64,000 nt of DNA from JAKALD01 sp963817785 (GTDB lineage Bacteria; Pseudomonadota; Gammaproteobacteria; Burkholderiales; SG8-39). The notes beneath the pieces are model-generated. The model was not told the DNA's origin, did not search any database, and saw only the letters and a program-made list of their open reading frames with translations. Of this stretch, positions 52,908 through 61,727 are shown piece after piece. Location: positions 1,178,001 to 1,242,000 of the forward strand of contig CAWFPL010000002.1 in assembly GCA_963817785.1 (NCBI GenBank). Direction: 5' to 3'. Numbering within the stretch: the first letter of the stretch is position 1; each line of letters opens with the position of its first letter. Position numbers and translations under genes: made by a program.

Positions 52908-54229
52908 GCGAAGCAAGCGGCGGCATCGCGGGACACGGGGCTTTCTTCCAGCCGACCAATTTGTCGGCGGAAGAGGCCGAGAAGGCCACGGCCTGGGTCA
53001 AGAAGCGCGTCGACCGGCGCGAGCTCGACCTCGGCGAGCGCATGGACGACGTGCGCGAGCACATGTGGCAGCTCGAGAAGGAGGGCGAGATCATCGTCCA
53101 CCGCATCACCGATGCGCACAAGCCGGCCATGGTGAAGACTCTGTTCGGCTGGGACAAGATGATCCCGACCCTGCAGCTGTGGCACCACAAGTCCTGCGGC
53201 CAGTGCGGCAACATTCCCGGCTATCCCACGTCGCTGTTGTGGACCATGAACCAGCTCGGCATGCAGCCCGGCCGCGACTACCTCGACGAGACCGACCAGA
53301 CCTCGTGCACGGCTTGGAACTACCACGGCTCGGGCATCGGCAACGTCGAGTCGCTGGCCGCGGTGTTCCTGCGCAACTTCCACCAGGCCTACGTCTCGGG
53401 CAAGCGGCTCGGGCACCAGCCGGGGCATTTCTACCCGCTGGTGCATTGCGGCACCTCGTTCGGCAACTACAAGGAAGTGCGCAAGTACCTGGTGGAGAAC
53501 GCCACGCTGCGCGAGCGCGTGACGAAGATCCTCGGCAAGCTCGGCCGGCTGGTGGACGGCAAGCTGGTGATTCCCGAGGAAGTCGTGCATTACTCCGAGT
53601 GGGTGCACGTGATGCGCAAGCGCATCGCCTCCGAGCTGCAGAAGATCGACGTCTCGCACCTGCGCGCCACGGTCCACATGGCGTGCCATTACTCCAAGAT
53701 GGTGCACGAGGACGCGATTTACGACCCCGAGGTGCTCGGCGGCAACCGCGCCGCGGTGGGAACCTCGATGGCCGAGGCGCTCGGCGCGCAGGTGATCGAC
53801 TACTCGACCTGGTACGACTGCTGCGGCTTCGGCTTTCGCCACATCATCTCCGAGCGTGAGTTCACGCGCTCGTTCACCATCGACCGCAAGATCAAGGTGG
53901 CGCAGGAGGAGGCCAAGGCGGACGTGATGCTCGGCATCGACACCGGCTGCGTGACGACCATGGACAAGAACCAGTGGATCGGCCGCGCGCACGAGCAGCA
54001 GTACACCATGCCGATCATGGCCGACATCCAGTTCGCCGCGCTCGCTTGCGGCGCCGATCCGTTCAAGATCGTGCAGCTGCAGTGGCACGCCAGCCCCTGT
54101 GAGGACGTGGTCGAGAAGATGGGGCTTTCCTGGGGCGAGTCGAAGAAGCGCTTCGAGGACTACCTCAAGGAAGTGAAGGCGGGCAGGATCGAGTACCTCT
54201 ACAACCCTGAACTGGCGATCAGCGCGTAA
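52904..54229 (+). CDS. shdrB1: sHdrB1, HdrB-like subunit
   Basis: 441 residues, longer than archaeal HdrB because of an N-terminal extension of about 100 residues. Cysteine groups for CCG-type clusters are in WHHKSCGQCGNIPG, VHMACHYSKM, TWYDCCGFGFRH and GIDTGCVTTMDKN. Unlike classic HdrB the motifs are modified, as known for sHdrB1. Cytoplasmic, probably the sulfur-handling half with sHdrC1. Confidence 0.92.
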   Translation: MSEASGGIAGHGAFFQPTNLSAEEAEKATAWVKKRVDRRELDLGERMDDVREHMWQLEKEGEIIVHRITDAHKPAMVKTLFGWDKMIPTLQLWHHKSCGQCGNIPGYPTSLLWTMNQLGMQPGRDYLDETDQTSCTAWNYHGSGIGNVESLAAVFLRNFHQAYVSGKRLGHQPGHFYPLVHCGTSFGNYKEVRKYLVENATLRERVTKILGKLGRLVDGKLVIPEEVVHYSEWVHVMRKRIASELQKIDVSHLRATVHMACHYSKMVHEDAIYDPEVLGGNRAAVGTSMAEALGAQVIDYSTWYDCCGFGFRHIISEREFTRSFTIDRKIKVAQEEAKADVMLGIDTGCVTTMDKNQWIGRAHEQQYTMPIMADIQFAALACGADPFKIVQLQWHASPCEDVVEKMGLSWGESKKRFEDYLKEVKAGRIEYLYNPELAISA

Positions 54230-54235
54230 TCCGAA

Positions 54236-55288
54236 ATGAACGACACCATCCTCGTGGTCGGCGCAGGGCCGACGGGACTTTCCGCCGCGCACGGCATCGC
54301 TTCGGTGGGCCGCAAGGTCGCGCTGGTGGAGAAGGCCGACCGGCTCGGCGGCGCGCCGATCCTGTCGGGCTACGCCAAGCTCGTGCCCTCGGGCGAATGG
54401 GCGAAGGACGCCATCGGGCGCATGGTGGCGCGGGTCGAAAGCAACCCGCTGATCAGCGTGCACAAGGGCGCCACGGTGACGCGCCTCGAGGGCGAGGCGG
54501 GAAATTTCACCGCCACGCTTTCGAACGGCCAGACGCTCGCCGCGGGCGCGGTGGTCCTCGGCACCGGGTTCACCCACTTCGATTCGATCAACAAGCCCGA
54601 ATGGGGCTTTGGCACCTACGAAGACGTCGTCACCACCACCCAGGTGGAGCAGATGGTGGCGGCGGGCAAGATCGCCTGTCCCTCCGACGGCCGCGCCCCC
54701 GAGCGCGTCGCGATACTGCTGTGCGTCGGCTCGCGCGACCGGCAGATCGGCCGCGAGTGGTGCTCCAAGATCTGCTGCACCGTGTCGACCAATCTCGCGA
54801 TGGAGATCAAGGAGCTGTCGCCGAAGACGGACGTGTACATCTATTACATGGACATCCGCACCTTCGGTCTGTACGAGGACAAGTTCTACTGGAAGTCGCA
54901 GGAGGAGTTCGGCACCAAGTTCGTCAAGGCGCGGATCGCCGAGGTGACGATGGCGCCCGACGGCAAGAGGCTGCTGGTGAAGGGCGAGGACACCCTGGTC
55001 AAGCGCCCGATCGTGATCCCGTTCGACCTCATCGTGCACGCCATCGGCATGGATCCGAACGAGGACAACCCGGAGATCGCCAAGGTGTTCGGCGTCGGGC
55101 TCGAGCACCACGGCTTCGTCGATCGCGGCGAGCATTACACCAGCTCGTTCGCCTCCACGCGGCCGGGAATATACGTCGGCGGCTCCGCGCTCGGACCCGA
55201 GGACATCGACACCTGCGTCTCGCACGGCCTGGCGATGGCGATGCGCGTCGTCGGCGACCTCGCGACGTTGGCGCGCAAAGCCGCCTGA
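54236..55288 (+). CDS. shdrA: sHdrA, FAD-binding core subunit
   Basis: 350 residues. FAD motif ILVVGAGPTGLSAAHGIAS, then the sHdrA-type cysteine group CVGSRDRQIGREWCSKICC around residues 160-180 binding a [4Fe-4S] cluster, and a C-terminal FAD-closing segment GIYVGGSALGPEDIDTCVS. Shorter than archaeal HdrA, lacking the ferredoxin inserts, as in other sHdr systems. Starts 6 bp after shdrB1. Confidence 0.93.
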   Translation: MNDTILVVGAGPTGLSAAHGIASVGRKVALVEKADRLGGAPILSGYAKLVPSGEWAKDAIGRMVARVESNPLISVHKGATVTRLEGEAGNFTATLSNGQTLAAGAVVLGTGFTHFDSINKPEWGFGTYEDVVTTTQVEQMVAAGKIACPSDGRAPERVAILLCVGSRDRQIGREWCSKICCTVSTNLAMEIKELSPKTDVYIYYMDIRTFGLYEDKFYWKSQEEFGTKFVKARIAEVTMAPDGKRLLVKGEDTLVKRPIVIPFDLIVHAIGMDPNEDNPEIAKVFGVGLEHHGFVDRGEHYTSSFASTRPGIYVGGSALGPEDIDTCVSHGLAMAMRVVGDLATLARKAA

Positions 55289-55295
55289 CGCGGCG

Positions 55296-56117
55296 ATGTC
55301 CGCCGCTCCCCTGTCCGGGCATGGCATGCTGAAGCTCGACGGCGCGCGTTTCAACACGCACTTCTCGGAGTTCGTGTCGCTGGCGGACGCCGGCCTCGGC
55401 CTGCAGTCCTATGTCGAGGGCCTCGAGACCAAGCACCGCCTGTTCGCCGCGGCGCTCGAAGTCCCGTCGCGCCTCGATCTGGCGACGCTCGAGACGCTGC
55501 TCGAGACCGTGTTCACGGCGCGGCGCAAGCTCCATCCGCTGATCGAGGCGCTCGGCGCGGGCCGGTTTGCCGAGCGCGCCCAGGCGCTGCTGGGCAGCGA
55601 AGCGCCGGTCACCGAGCGCATCGCCGCATTTTGCGACGCTTTGCCCTATCCGCCTGGCGAGGGGCGCGAGGCACGCACGCAAACGCGCAAGCTGCGCGGC
55701 GCGGCGCAGGACTTCGCCGCCGAGTTGCTGCACTTCGCGCAGCCGCAGACCCACCCGCTGATGACGCGCTGGGTGTGGGACGCGTCGAGCGCCAGCGGCG
55801 CGTTGCGCGAGCTGATGGCGGTGCCGGACGGCGCGGTGCACGTCGACGTGCCGGGCGCCGCGGAAACCTTCGCGGAGGCGCGCGGCTGGCTCTACGAACG
55901 CATTGCCGAGCAGGGCATCTGGCGCGACCGGCACTGGCTCGCCGACCTGGTTCTCGCGATGGCCTACGTGACGTATTTCCGCGCCATGACCGGCGGCGTG
56001 CTCGGGTCGGACTTCACCCGCTCGAGCACCCCGGACGAACAGTTGCGCAAGCTGCTTGGTTTCGATGCCGGCGGCGGGCGCTCGCGCGTCAGGAAGTCCG
56101 CCGCCTCGATTCACTAG
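55296..56117 (+). CDS. shdrH: sHdrH, accessory protein of the sHdr locus
   Basis: 273 residues, cysteine-poor and helical, with no membrane or signal segment. Segments such as GLGLQSYVEGLETKHRLFAAA and LADLVLAMAYVTYFRAM appear family-specific. The gene position between shdrA and shdrC2 identifies it as the hypothetical protein always found there. Function not established. Confidence 0.8.
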   Translation: MSAAPLSGHGMLKLDGARFNTHFSEFVSLADAGLGLQSYVEGLETKHRLFAAALEVPSRLDLATLETLLETVFTARRKLHPLIEALGAGRFAERAQALLGSEAPVTERIAAFCDALPYPPGEGREARTQTRKLRGAAQDFAAELLHFAQPQTHPLMTRWVWDASSASGALRELMAVPDGAVHVDVPGAAETFAEARGWLYERIAEQGIWRDRHWLADLVLAMAYVTYFRAMTGGVLGSDFTRSSTPDEQLRKLLGFDAGGGRSRVRKSAASIH

Positions 56118-56126
56118 GGAAGACGC

Positions 56127-56888
56127 ATGCCGATCCACGAGAAGTCGCTGATTGACCCGAACCAGGTCCTCTCCGCCGAAAAGCTGGTGATCGAAGGCGT
56201 GGACGTGTCCGGCCACTGGAACACGATGATCCTGCCGCGCACGGTCTCGGACTACGACCCGGATTTCCAGAAAGCGATTCAGGCCCTGCCCGGCGGGGAG
56301 AACGTGCACCGCTGCTGGCAATGCGGCTCGTGTACCAATTCGTGCACCATGTACGCGATCAACACCGATTTCAACCCGCGCTACTGGATCTACTGCACCA
56401 ACCTCGGGTTGCAGTCCGAGATCGTCAAGGACAAGGACATCATCTGGCAGTGCGTGTCGTGCAACAAGTGCACCAACATCTGCCCCAAGGACGTGCGGCC
56501 AGAGGGCGTGATGAAGGCGCTGGCGCACTGGCTCGAGATGGAGGGCCTCACGCCGGCTTCGAAGTCGACGCAGTTCGATGAGGAGTTCACCCGCCAGTGC
56601 CTCGAGCGCGGCCGCATCGAGGACTCGGAGGTGATGCTCAATTTCTTCAAGCGGACCGGCGTCGACATCGTCGAGCTGGTGAAGAACGGCTGGCTCGGCG
56701 TATTCGTGGCGCGCATGAACAACCTGCCGCTGCTGCGCGAGGGCAAGATCGGCAAGTTTCTCGCCCGGTTGCCGATCACCGGCCCGCTGAAGATGGGCTG
56801 GATGATGCTGTTCAAGCCGCGCACGCGCGGCTGGGCGAAGACCGGGGCGGTGCTGCAGGCATATCTGAAGGAACAGAAACATGGCTAA
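56127..56888 (+). CDS. shdrC2: sHdrC2, second HdrC-like iron-sulfur subunit
   Basis: 253 residues. CWQCGSCTNSCTMYAIN and CVSCNKCTNICPKDVRP are the two [4Fe-4S] motifs (residues about 63-125). The basic helical C-terminal third (GKFLARLPITGPLKMGWMML) could touch the membrane or other subunits. It overlaps the shdrB2 start by 8 bp. Confidence 0.93.
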   Translation: MPIHEKSLIDPNQVLSAEKLVIEGVDVSGHWNTMILPRTVSDYDPDFQKAIQALPGGENVHRCWQCGSCTNSCTMYAINTDFNPRYWIYCTNLGLQSEIVKDKDIIWQCVSCNKCTNICPKDVRPEGVMKALAHWLEMEGLTPASKSTQFDEEFTRQCLERGRIEDSEVMLNFFKRTGVDIVELVKNGWLGVFVARMNNLPLLREGKIGKFLARLPITGPLKMGWMMLFKPRTRGWAKTGAVLQAYLKEQKHG

Positions 56889-57792
56889 GGTGGCTTACTA
56901 CCCCGGCTGCGCGCTGGAGGGCTCCGGCGGGCCCTATGACCGCTCGACGCGGGCGCTGGTCGACGAGCTCGGGCTGGAGATGCACGATCTCTCGGACTGG
57001 AACTGCTGCGGCGCGATGGAGGTGAAGAACGTTCATCCCATGCTGCAGACCTACATGTCGGCGCGCAACCTCGCCATCGCCTCCGAGAAGATGGGCTTCG
57101 ACACCGTCATGGCGCCGTGCAACGGCTGCTACCACAACCTGAAGAAAGCCGAGTACGAATGCGCTACCTCGCCCGAGACCCTGCACACGGTGCAGGACCT
57201 GGCGAAGAAGGCCGACGACCCGGTGTACAAGGGCGACGTGCGCACCGTGCACCTGCTCGAGTGGCTGATGGAGGAGCTCGGGCCGGAGGGCATCCAGGCG
57301 CGCCTCAAGGGCTCGCTCAAGGGACTGAAGATCGCGAACTACTACGGCTGCATGTACACGCGCCCGCGCCAGATCTTCCCGGAGAAGGACCAGGGCCCGG
57401 GCTCGGAGTCGAGCAACAAGCCGCACTTCATGGACGATCTGCTCGCCGCCGCGGGCGCGGTGAACGTCGAGTACCCGCTCAAGACCGCCTGCTGCGGTGG
57501 CGCGCACACGCTTTCGGACTCCGATACCTCGACCCAGCTGGTTCTCAACCTGCTGCAGGCCGCCGATGACTGCGGCGCCGAGGTGATCGCCACCGAGTGC
57601 CCCACCTGCCACTCGGGCCTCGAGATGCACCAGGTGCGCGCCGAGCTGAAGTTCGGCATCAAGACGAAAGTGAAGATCGTTTACTTTACGCAGCTGCTCG
57701 GGCTCGCGCTCGGGCTGTCGGCGCGCAAGGTGGCGATCCACGAAAACGTCAGCGACTCGATCGACCTGCTCGCCGAGAAGGGCGTAATCTAG
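56881..57792 (+). CDS. shdrB2: sHdrB2, canonical HdrB-like subunit
   Basis: 303 residues with both CCG domains complete: YYPGCALEGSG, WNCCGAMEVKN and PCNGCYHNLKK in the first half; NYYGCMYTRPRQ, TACCGGAHTLSDS and TECPTCHSGLEM in the second. These ligate two noncubane clusters as in methanogen HdrB. ATG within the end of shdrC2. With C2 it forms the second BC pair of the complex. Confidence 0.94.
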   Translation: MAKVAYYPGCALEGSGGPYDRSTRALVDELGLEMHDLSDWNCCGAMEVKNVHPMLQTYMSARNLAIASEKMGFDTVMAPCNGCYHNLKKAEYECATSPETLHTVQDLAKKADDPVYKGDVRTVHLLEWLMEELGPEGIQARLKGSLKGLKIANYYGCMYTRPRQIFPEKDQGPGSESSNKPHFMDDLLAAAGAVNVEYPLKTACCGGAHTLSDSDTSTQLVLNLLQAADDCGAEVIATECPTCHSGLEMHQVRAELKFGIKTKVKIVYFTQLLGLALGLSARKVAIHENVSDSIDLLAEKGVI

Positions 57793-57796
57793 CGGC

Positions 57797-58240
57797 ATGA
57801 GCGCCTGCAACGGCTGCGAGTTCCGGCCGGAGCTGTACTACGACGCCGAATACCAGATCTGGGCGCGCGTCGAGGCGGGAGGGACGGTCAGCGTCGGGAT
57901 GACCGACATTTCGCAGACCCGGGCCGGCAGGATCATGCACGTGCGCGTGCGCCGTCCCGGCAGCGCGCGCCCGAAGGGCAAGCCGGTCGCCACGGTGGAG
58001 ACGGGCAAGTGGGCCGGCCCGGTGCCGAATCCGTTCGACTGCGTCATTGAGGCGGCGAACGAGGCGGTGCTGGAGGACCCCGAACTGATCAACCGCGACC
58101 CATACGGCGAATGGATCGCGCGCGTGCGGCCCTCGGCGGCGCTGGAGGATGCACTGGCGGGCCTGCTGACAGGGCCGGGCGCGGAGGAGGGATTCTGCGC
58201 GCGCTGCCGTGCCGACAACATCGAGTGCAAGCGCCTTTGA
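57797..58240 (+). CDS. LbpA-like lipoate-binding protein 1 with extra cysteine pairs
   Basis: 147 residues of GcvH fold. The lipoyl-accepting lysine is Lys71 in TVETGKWAGPVP. It differs from the second LbpA by an N-terminal CNGC (residues 4-7), a central Cys82 and a C-terminal CARC plus Cys144. These could bind metal or act as a redox relay. Starts 4 bp after shdrB2, so cotranslated with the complex it probably serves. Confidence 0.85.
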   Translation: MSACNGCEFRPELYYDAEYQIWARVEAGGTVSVGMTDISQTRAGRIMHVRVRRPGSARPKGKPVATVETGKWAGPVPNPFDCVIEAANEAVLEDPELINRDPYGEWIARVRPSAALEDALAGLLTGPGAEEGFCARCRADNIECKRL

Positions 58241-58248
58241 TCTAGGTC

Positions 58249-58656
58249 ATGAACACTGGGGCTGATACTGGCAAGTATGTCGACCACGACGCGAAAAGCG
58301 TCGTCATCGTGATGACCAGCGGACCATCTTCGGCCGGCCGCTGCGCCACCCCGTTCTTCCTGGGGGCGCTGCTCGCGTCGATGGACGCCGAGGTCACGGT
58401 CTTTTTCACGATGGAGGGGGTGCGGCTGGTGCAACAGGGAGTCGCCGAGAACTTGACGGCGATGCAGGGTGGGAAAAAAATCATCGAATTCATGCGCGAG
58501 GCGAAGCAGGCCGGGGTAAAGTTTCACGCCTGCCGCCCGGCGCTGCCGGGCTACGACTTGGAGCCGGTCAATCTCATTCCCGAGGTGGACCAGGTATCCA
58601 GCGGCGGCGTGCTCGCCGACATGATCCTATCGTGCGACAAGGTATTGTTTTTCTGA
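58249..58656 (+). CDS. DsrE-family protein between two lbpA genes
   Basis: 135 residues. KSVVIVMTSGPSSAGRCATPF and FLGALLASMDAEVTVFF show the DsrE/F-like fold; cysteines occur at GRCAT, FHACRPAL and LSCDKVLFF. It is of the DsrE2/DsrE3-like group found in sHdr loci and could carry sulfur between TusA and the complex. Which cysteine is active is unclear. The ATG overlaps no neighbour but lies 8 bp from lbpA1. Confidence 0.82.
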   Translation: MNTGADTGKYVDHDAKSVVIVMTSGPSSAGRCATPFFLGALLASMDAEVTVFFTMEGVRLVQQGVAENLTAMQGGKKIIEFMREAKQAGVKFHACRPALPGYDLEPVNLIPEVDQVSSGGVLADMILSCDKVLFF

Positions 58657-58669
58657 GGAGGAATATCCG

Positions 58670-59110
58670 ATGGCTTCGGTCAAGAATTGCAACCTGCCCG
58701 AGGACCTGCACTACAACATCGAGAACAACGTCTGGGCGCGCAGGGAGGCGGACGGAACCGTCACCGTCGGCATGACCGCGTATGCCTGCGCGCTGGCGGG
58801 CGAGGTGGTGGCCTATACGCCGAAAAAAGTCGGCCGCTCGGTGGAGCAGAACAAGTCGGCCGCCACGGTCGAGTCCGGCAAATGGGTCGGCCCGGTGAAG
58901 GCGCCGGTCAGCGGCGAGGTGGTGGCGATCAACGACGCCGTGAGCGCGAACCCGAAATCGATCAACGCCGATCCCTACGGCAACGGCTGGCTGGTCAAGA
59001 TCAAGCCGGCTAACTGGGACGCGGAGGCCGCCGGCCTGGTGACCGGCGCGGCGGTGGCGCCGGCATTCGAGCAGAAGATGGCCGCCGACGGCTTCGCCGG
59101 CTGCTCCTGA
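58670..59110 (+). CDS. lbpA: LbpA, canonical lipoate-binding protein of the sHdr pathway
   Basis: 146 residues, GcvH-like. Lys71 in TVESGKWVGPVKAPVSGEVV is the expected lipoyl-lysine; NDAVSANPKSINADPYGNGW follows as in LbpA proteins. Cysteines at 7, 40 and 145. No glycine-cleavage genes are nearby, so this is not GcvH of that system. LbpA carries sulfur intermediates or electrons for sHdr. A GGAGGAATATCC site precedes it. Confidence 0.92.
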   Translation: MASVKNCNLPEDLHYNIENNVWARREADGTVTVGMTAYACALAGEVVAYTPKKVGRSVEQNKSAATVESGKWVGPVKAPVSGEVVAINDAVSANPKSINADPYGNGWLVKIKPANWDAEAAGLVTGAAVAPAFEQKMAADGFAGCS

Positions 59111-59137
59111 CGGGATGCAAGCGGAAGGATCGGTGCC

Positions 59138-59530
59138 ATGGCCAGCTCCAAGATCAGCATCGTAATCGTGTCGGGCGAACGTGAGCGGCTGCAGATGGCC
59201 GGTATGGTCGCCTCGGTGGGAGCCGTGAGCGGCAGCGAGGTCATGGTGTTCCTGTCGATGAACGCGCTCGAGCATTTCGTGAAGGGGGCGAAGGGGCAGG
59301 CGAAGGCGGAGGGCCCGTTCGGCACGCTGCTCGAAACCAAGAAGGCGCCGCCGTTCAAGGATCTGTTCCGCCAGGCGGCCGAGCTGGGTGACGCAAAGGT
59401 CTTTCCGTGCTCGATGGCCTGCGACGTCCTCGGGGTCGCGCACAAGGACCTGGAGCCCTACCTGCAGGAGCCGCTCGGCCTGACCAGGTTCCTCGCCGAC
59501 GCCGAGGGCGGCCAAGTCTATACATTCTGA
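59138..59530 (+). CDS. DsrE3-like sulfur-transfer protein
   Basis: 130 residues. SKISIVIVSGERERLQMAGM and SGSEVMVFLSMNAL give the DsrE fold; the putative active site is KVFPCSMACDVLGV with two cysteines, as in DsrE3-type proteins that exchange sulfur with TusA. The adjacent tusA (9 bp downstream) supports this pairing. Confidence 0.85.
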   Translation: MASSKISIVIVSGERERLQMAGMVASVGAVSGSEVMVFLSMNALEHFVKGAKGQAKAEGPFGTLLETKKAPPFKDLFRQAAELGDAKVFPCSMACDVLGVAHKDLEPYLQEPLGLTRFLADAEGGQVYTF

Positions 59531-59539
59531 CGAGAGGTC

Positions 59540-59773
59540 ATGATGGCGCAAAAGCACATCGTGGACGCGCGCGGCAGCTTCTGCCCGGGGCCGCTGATGG
59601 AGTTGATCGCACAGCTGAAGTCGGCGGCGGTGGGCGACGAGTTCGAGGTGCTGTCCACCGACAAGGGTTCGGCGAACGATATTCCGGAATGGGTCAACAA
59701 GGTTGGTCACGCTTACGTCGGTACCACGGAGCAAGACGGGGTGTGGCATGTGACGATCAGAAAAATGAAATAA
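59540..59773 (+). CDS. tusA2: Second TusA of the sHdr cluster
   Basis: 77 residues. DARGSFCPGPLMELIAQLKS has the CPxP motif (Cys15). The remaining fold is typical (EFEVLSTDKGSANDIPEW; WHVTIRKMK). ATG or the next in-frame ATG (59543) may be used; GAGAGGTCATG precedes it. Paired with the DsrE3-like gene as a sulfur relay unit. Confidence 0.92.
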   Translation: MMAQKHIVDARGSFCPGPLMELIAQLKSAAVGDEFEVLSTDKGSANDIPEWVNKVGHAYVGTTEQDGVWHVTIRKMK

Positions 59774-59804
59774 CGACTTCCACGCACGCAAAGGAGACGA
59801 GGCC

Positions 59805-60938
59805 ATGAGGATCTTGATCGTAGGCGGCGGCATGGGCGGCACGATTCTGGGCAACAATCTGGCACGCCGGCTGGCCGGCGAACTGCGCGGCGGCAAGGTG
59901 AAGCTGACCATGCTGTCGGCGTCCGACAAGCACATGTACCAGCCCGGCCTGCTGTACCTGGCGGTGGGGCGCATGACCCCCGATGAGCTGTACCGCGACC
60001 AGGCGAGCCTGCTCGAGCCGGGTATCGACTTCCACGTCGATCCGGTCGAGACCTTCGAGCTGGACAAGAACCAGGTCAAGACCAAGGGCGGCCGCACGCA
60101 CGCCTACGACACCCTCGTGATCGCCACCGGCTCGCGTCCGATGCCGCAGTCGATTCCGGGGCTGGCCGAGAACGCGGAGATGTTCTACACGGAGGAGTCC
60201 GCGCTCAAGATGTTCAAGCGCCTGCAGAGCTTCGAGGGCGGGCGCGTGGTGATCTGCGTGGGGGTGCCGCACAAGTGCCCGATGGCGCCGCTCGAGATCA
60301 CCTTCATGCTGCACGACTACTTCAAGGACCGCGGCATGCGCGACAAGGTGCAGCTGCACTACACGTATCCGATCGGCCGCACACACAGCCTGGAGAACGT
60401 CGCCAAGTGGGCCACGCCCGAGTTCGAGCGGCTGGGCATCACCTACGAGACGTTCTTCAACATGAAAGAGGTCGACGGGCAGAAGAAGGTGCTGAGGAGC
60501 GAGGAAGGCAGCGAGTGCAAGTACGACCTGCTGATCACGATCCCCTCGCACAAGGGCATGGAAGTGATCGAGAAGAACGGCCTGGGCCAGAACGGATTCA
60601 TCCCGACTCACCGTCACCGGCTCAACATGGAGGGGCGCAACAACGTGTTCGTGCTCGGCGACACGACCAACCTGCCGATCAGCAAGGCGGGCTCGACCGC
60701 GCACTTCGAGGCCGAAGCGCTGGGCGAGAACATCGCCGCGATGGTCAAGCTGGGCGCGCCGGTGCGCGACTACGACGGCAAGGTGTTCTGCTTCATCGAG
60801 GCGGGCAAGGACCGCGCGACCTACGCGATGTTCGACTACCAGAACCCGCCCGATCCGAAAGCGCCCACGCGCGCGGTGCACTGGTTCAAGACGGCCTACA
60901 ACAAGCTGTACTGGATCTCGGCCCGCGGCCTGCTGTAG
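59805..60938 (+). CDS. SQR/FCSD-like FAD oxidoreductase
   Basis: 377 residues. FAD motif ILIVGGGMGGTILGNNLAR, then VIATGSRPMPQSIPG, the cysteine pair CVGVPHKCPMAP near residues 148-155 in the position used by sulfide:quinone reductases, and FVLGDTTNLPISKAGS near the end. A C-terminal amphipathic helix (HWFKTAYNKLYWISA) could attach to the membrane, as in SQR. It is followed by DUF1641, a frequent companion. Probably oxidises sulfide or polysulfide with quinone. Confidence 0.85.
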   Translation: MRILIVGGGMGGTILGNNLARRLAGELRGGKVKLTMLSASDKHMYQPGLLYLAVGRMTPDELYRDQASLLEPGIDFHVDPVETFELDKNQVKTKGGRTHAYDTLVIATGSRPMPQSIPGLAENAEMFYTEESALKMFKRLQSFEGGRVVICVGVPHKCPMAPLEITFMLHDYFKDRGMRDKVQLHYTYPIGRTHSLENVAKWATPEFERLGITYETFFNMKEVDGQKKVLRSEEGSECKYDLLITIPSHKGMEVIEKNGLGQNGFIPTHRHRLNMEGRNNVFVLGDTTNLPISKAGSTAHFEAEALGENIAAMVKLGAPVRDYDGKVFCFIEAGKDRATYAMFDYQNPPDPKAPTRAVHWFKTAYNKLYWISARGLL

Positions 60939-60947
60939 GAGATCGCC

Positions 60948-61715
60948 ATGAGCCAGGAAGATCTCCAGGAACTGGAGCGCGTGGCCGCGGCCGCGCGCGA
61001 CTCGCTCACCGACGAGATGGTCACGCGGCTCTCGGGCGCGGCGGCCGATGGCCTCGACCTGCTCGATCGCGTAAACCGCTCGGGGGTGGCCGGGGCGCTG
61101 CCGGCGCTCGCCCAGCTGGTGCGTAATGGCGACCTCGAGCGGCTAGTGGCGCTCGCGCGCACCTACGCCGCTGCGCAGGACTCGCTGACCGACGAGATGG
61201 TCTCGCGCCTCACCGAAACGGTCTCGGGCGGGCTGGATCTGCTCGACCGCGCCAACCGCGCCGAGCTGGGGCGCGCCATTCCGGTGCTCGCGCGGCTGGT
61301 GGCCAACGGCGACCTCGAGCGCGTGACTTCGCTCGCGCGCGTGGTCGGGGCGGCGGAGGACGCGGTCACCGACGACATGATCTCGCGCCTCACCGAAACC
61401 GTCGCCGGGGCGCTGTCGATCGCCGACCGATTGAACCGCGCCGGCGCCGATCGCCTGATCGGAGCGCTGGAGCGCCTGGCGGCGGGCGGCGGCCTCGACC
61501 GGCTCGATGCGACGCTCGAGCACCTCGCCTCGGGCATGAGTCTGCTCGAGCGCGTGGTGGGGGCGCTCGACGAGGCTGCCACGGAAACGCGCGGCAAATC
61601 GGCCGGCGGAGGCATCGGCGGCATGTGGCGCTTGCTCAGCGATGCGGAGAACCAGCAGACGCTGCGGTTCCTGCTCGCGGTCGGCCGTCGCCTGCGGACC
61701 GGCGGCAAGGCGTAG
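60948..61715 (+). CDS. DUF1641-type protein with three 60-residue repeats
   Basis: 255 residues, no cysteines, helical. Repeats at residues 18-77, 78-137 and 138-197 each begin D-S/A-L/V-T-D-E/D-M and share RLTET, LLDRxNRA and NGDLER. The last 45 residues (GGMWRLLSDAENQQTLRFLL) match the end of DUF1641 proteins, which accompany SQR-like and formate-dehydrogenase genes and probably act as adaptors. It starts 9 bp after the SQR-like gene. Confidence 0.8.
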   Translation: MSQEDLQELERVAAAARDSLTDEMVTRLSGAAADGLDLLDRVNRSGVAGALPALAQLVRNGDLERLVALARTYAAAQDSLTDEMVSRLTETVSGGLDLLDRANRAELGRAIPVLARLVANGDLERVTSLARVVGAAEDAVTDDMISRLTETVAGALSIADRLNRAGADRLIGALERLAAGGGLDRLDATLEHLASGMSLLERVVGALDEAATETRGKSAGGGIGGMWRLLSDAENQQTLRFLLAVGRRLRTGGKA

Positions 61716-61727
61716 GCCTGAGGTGGC

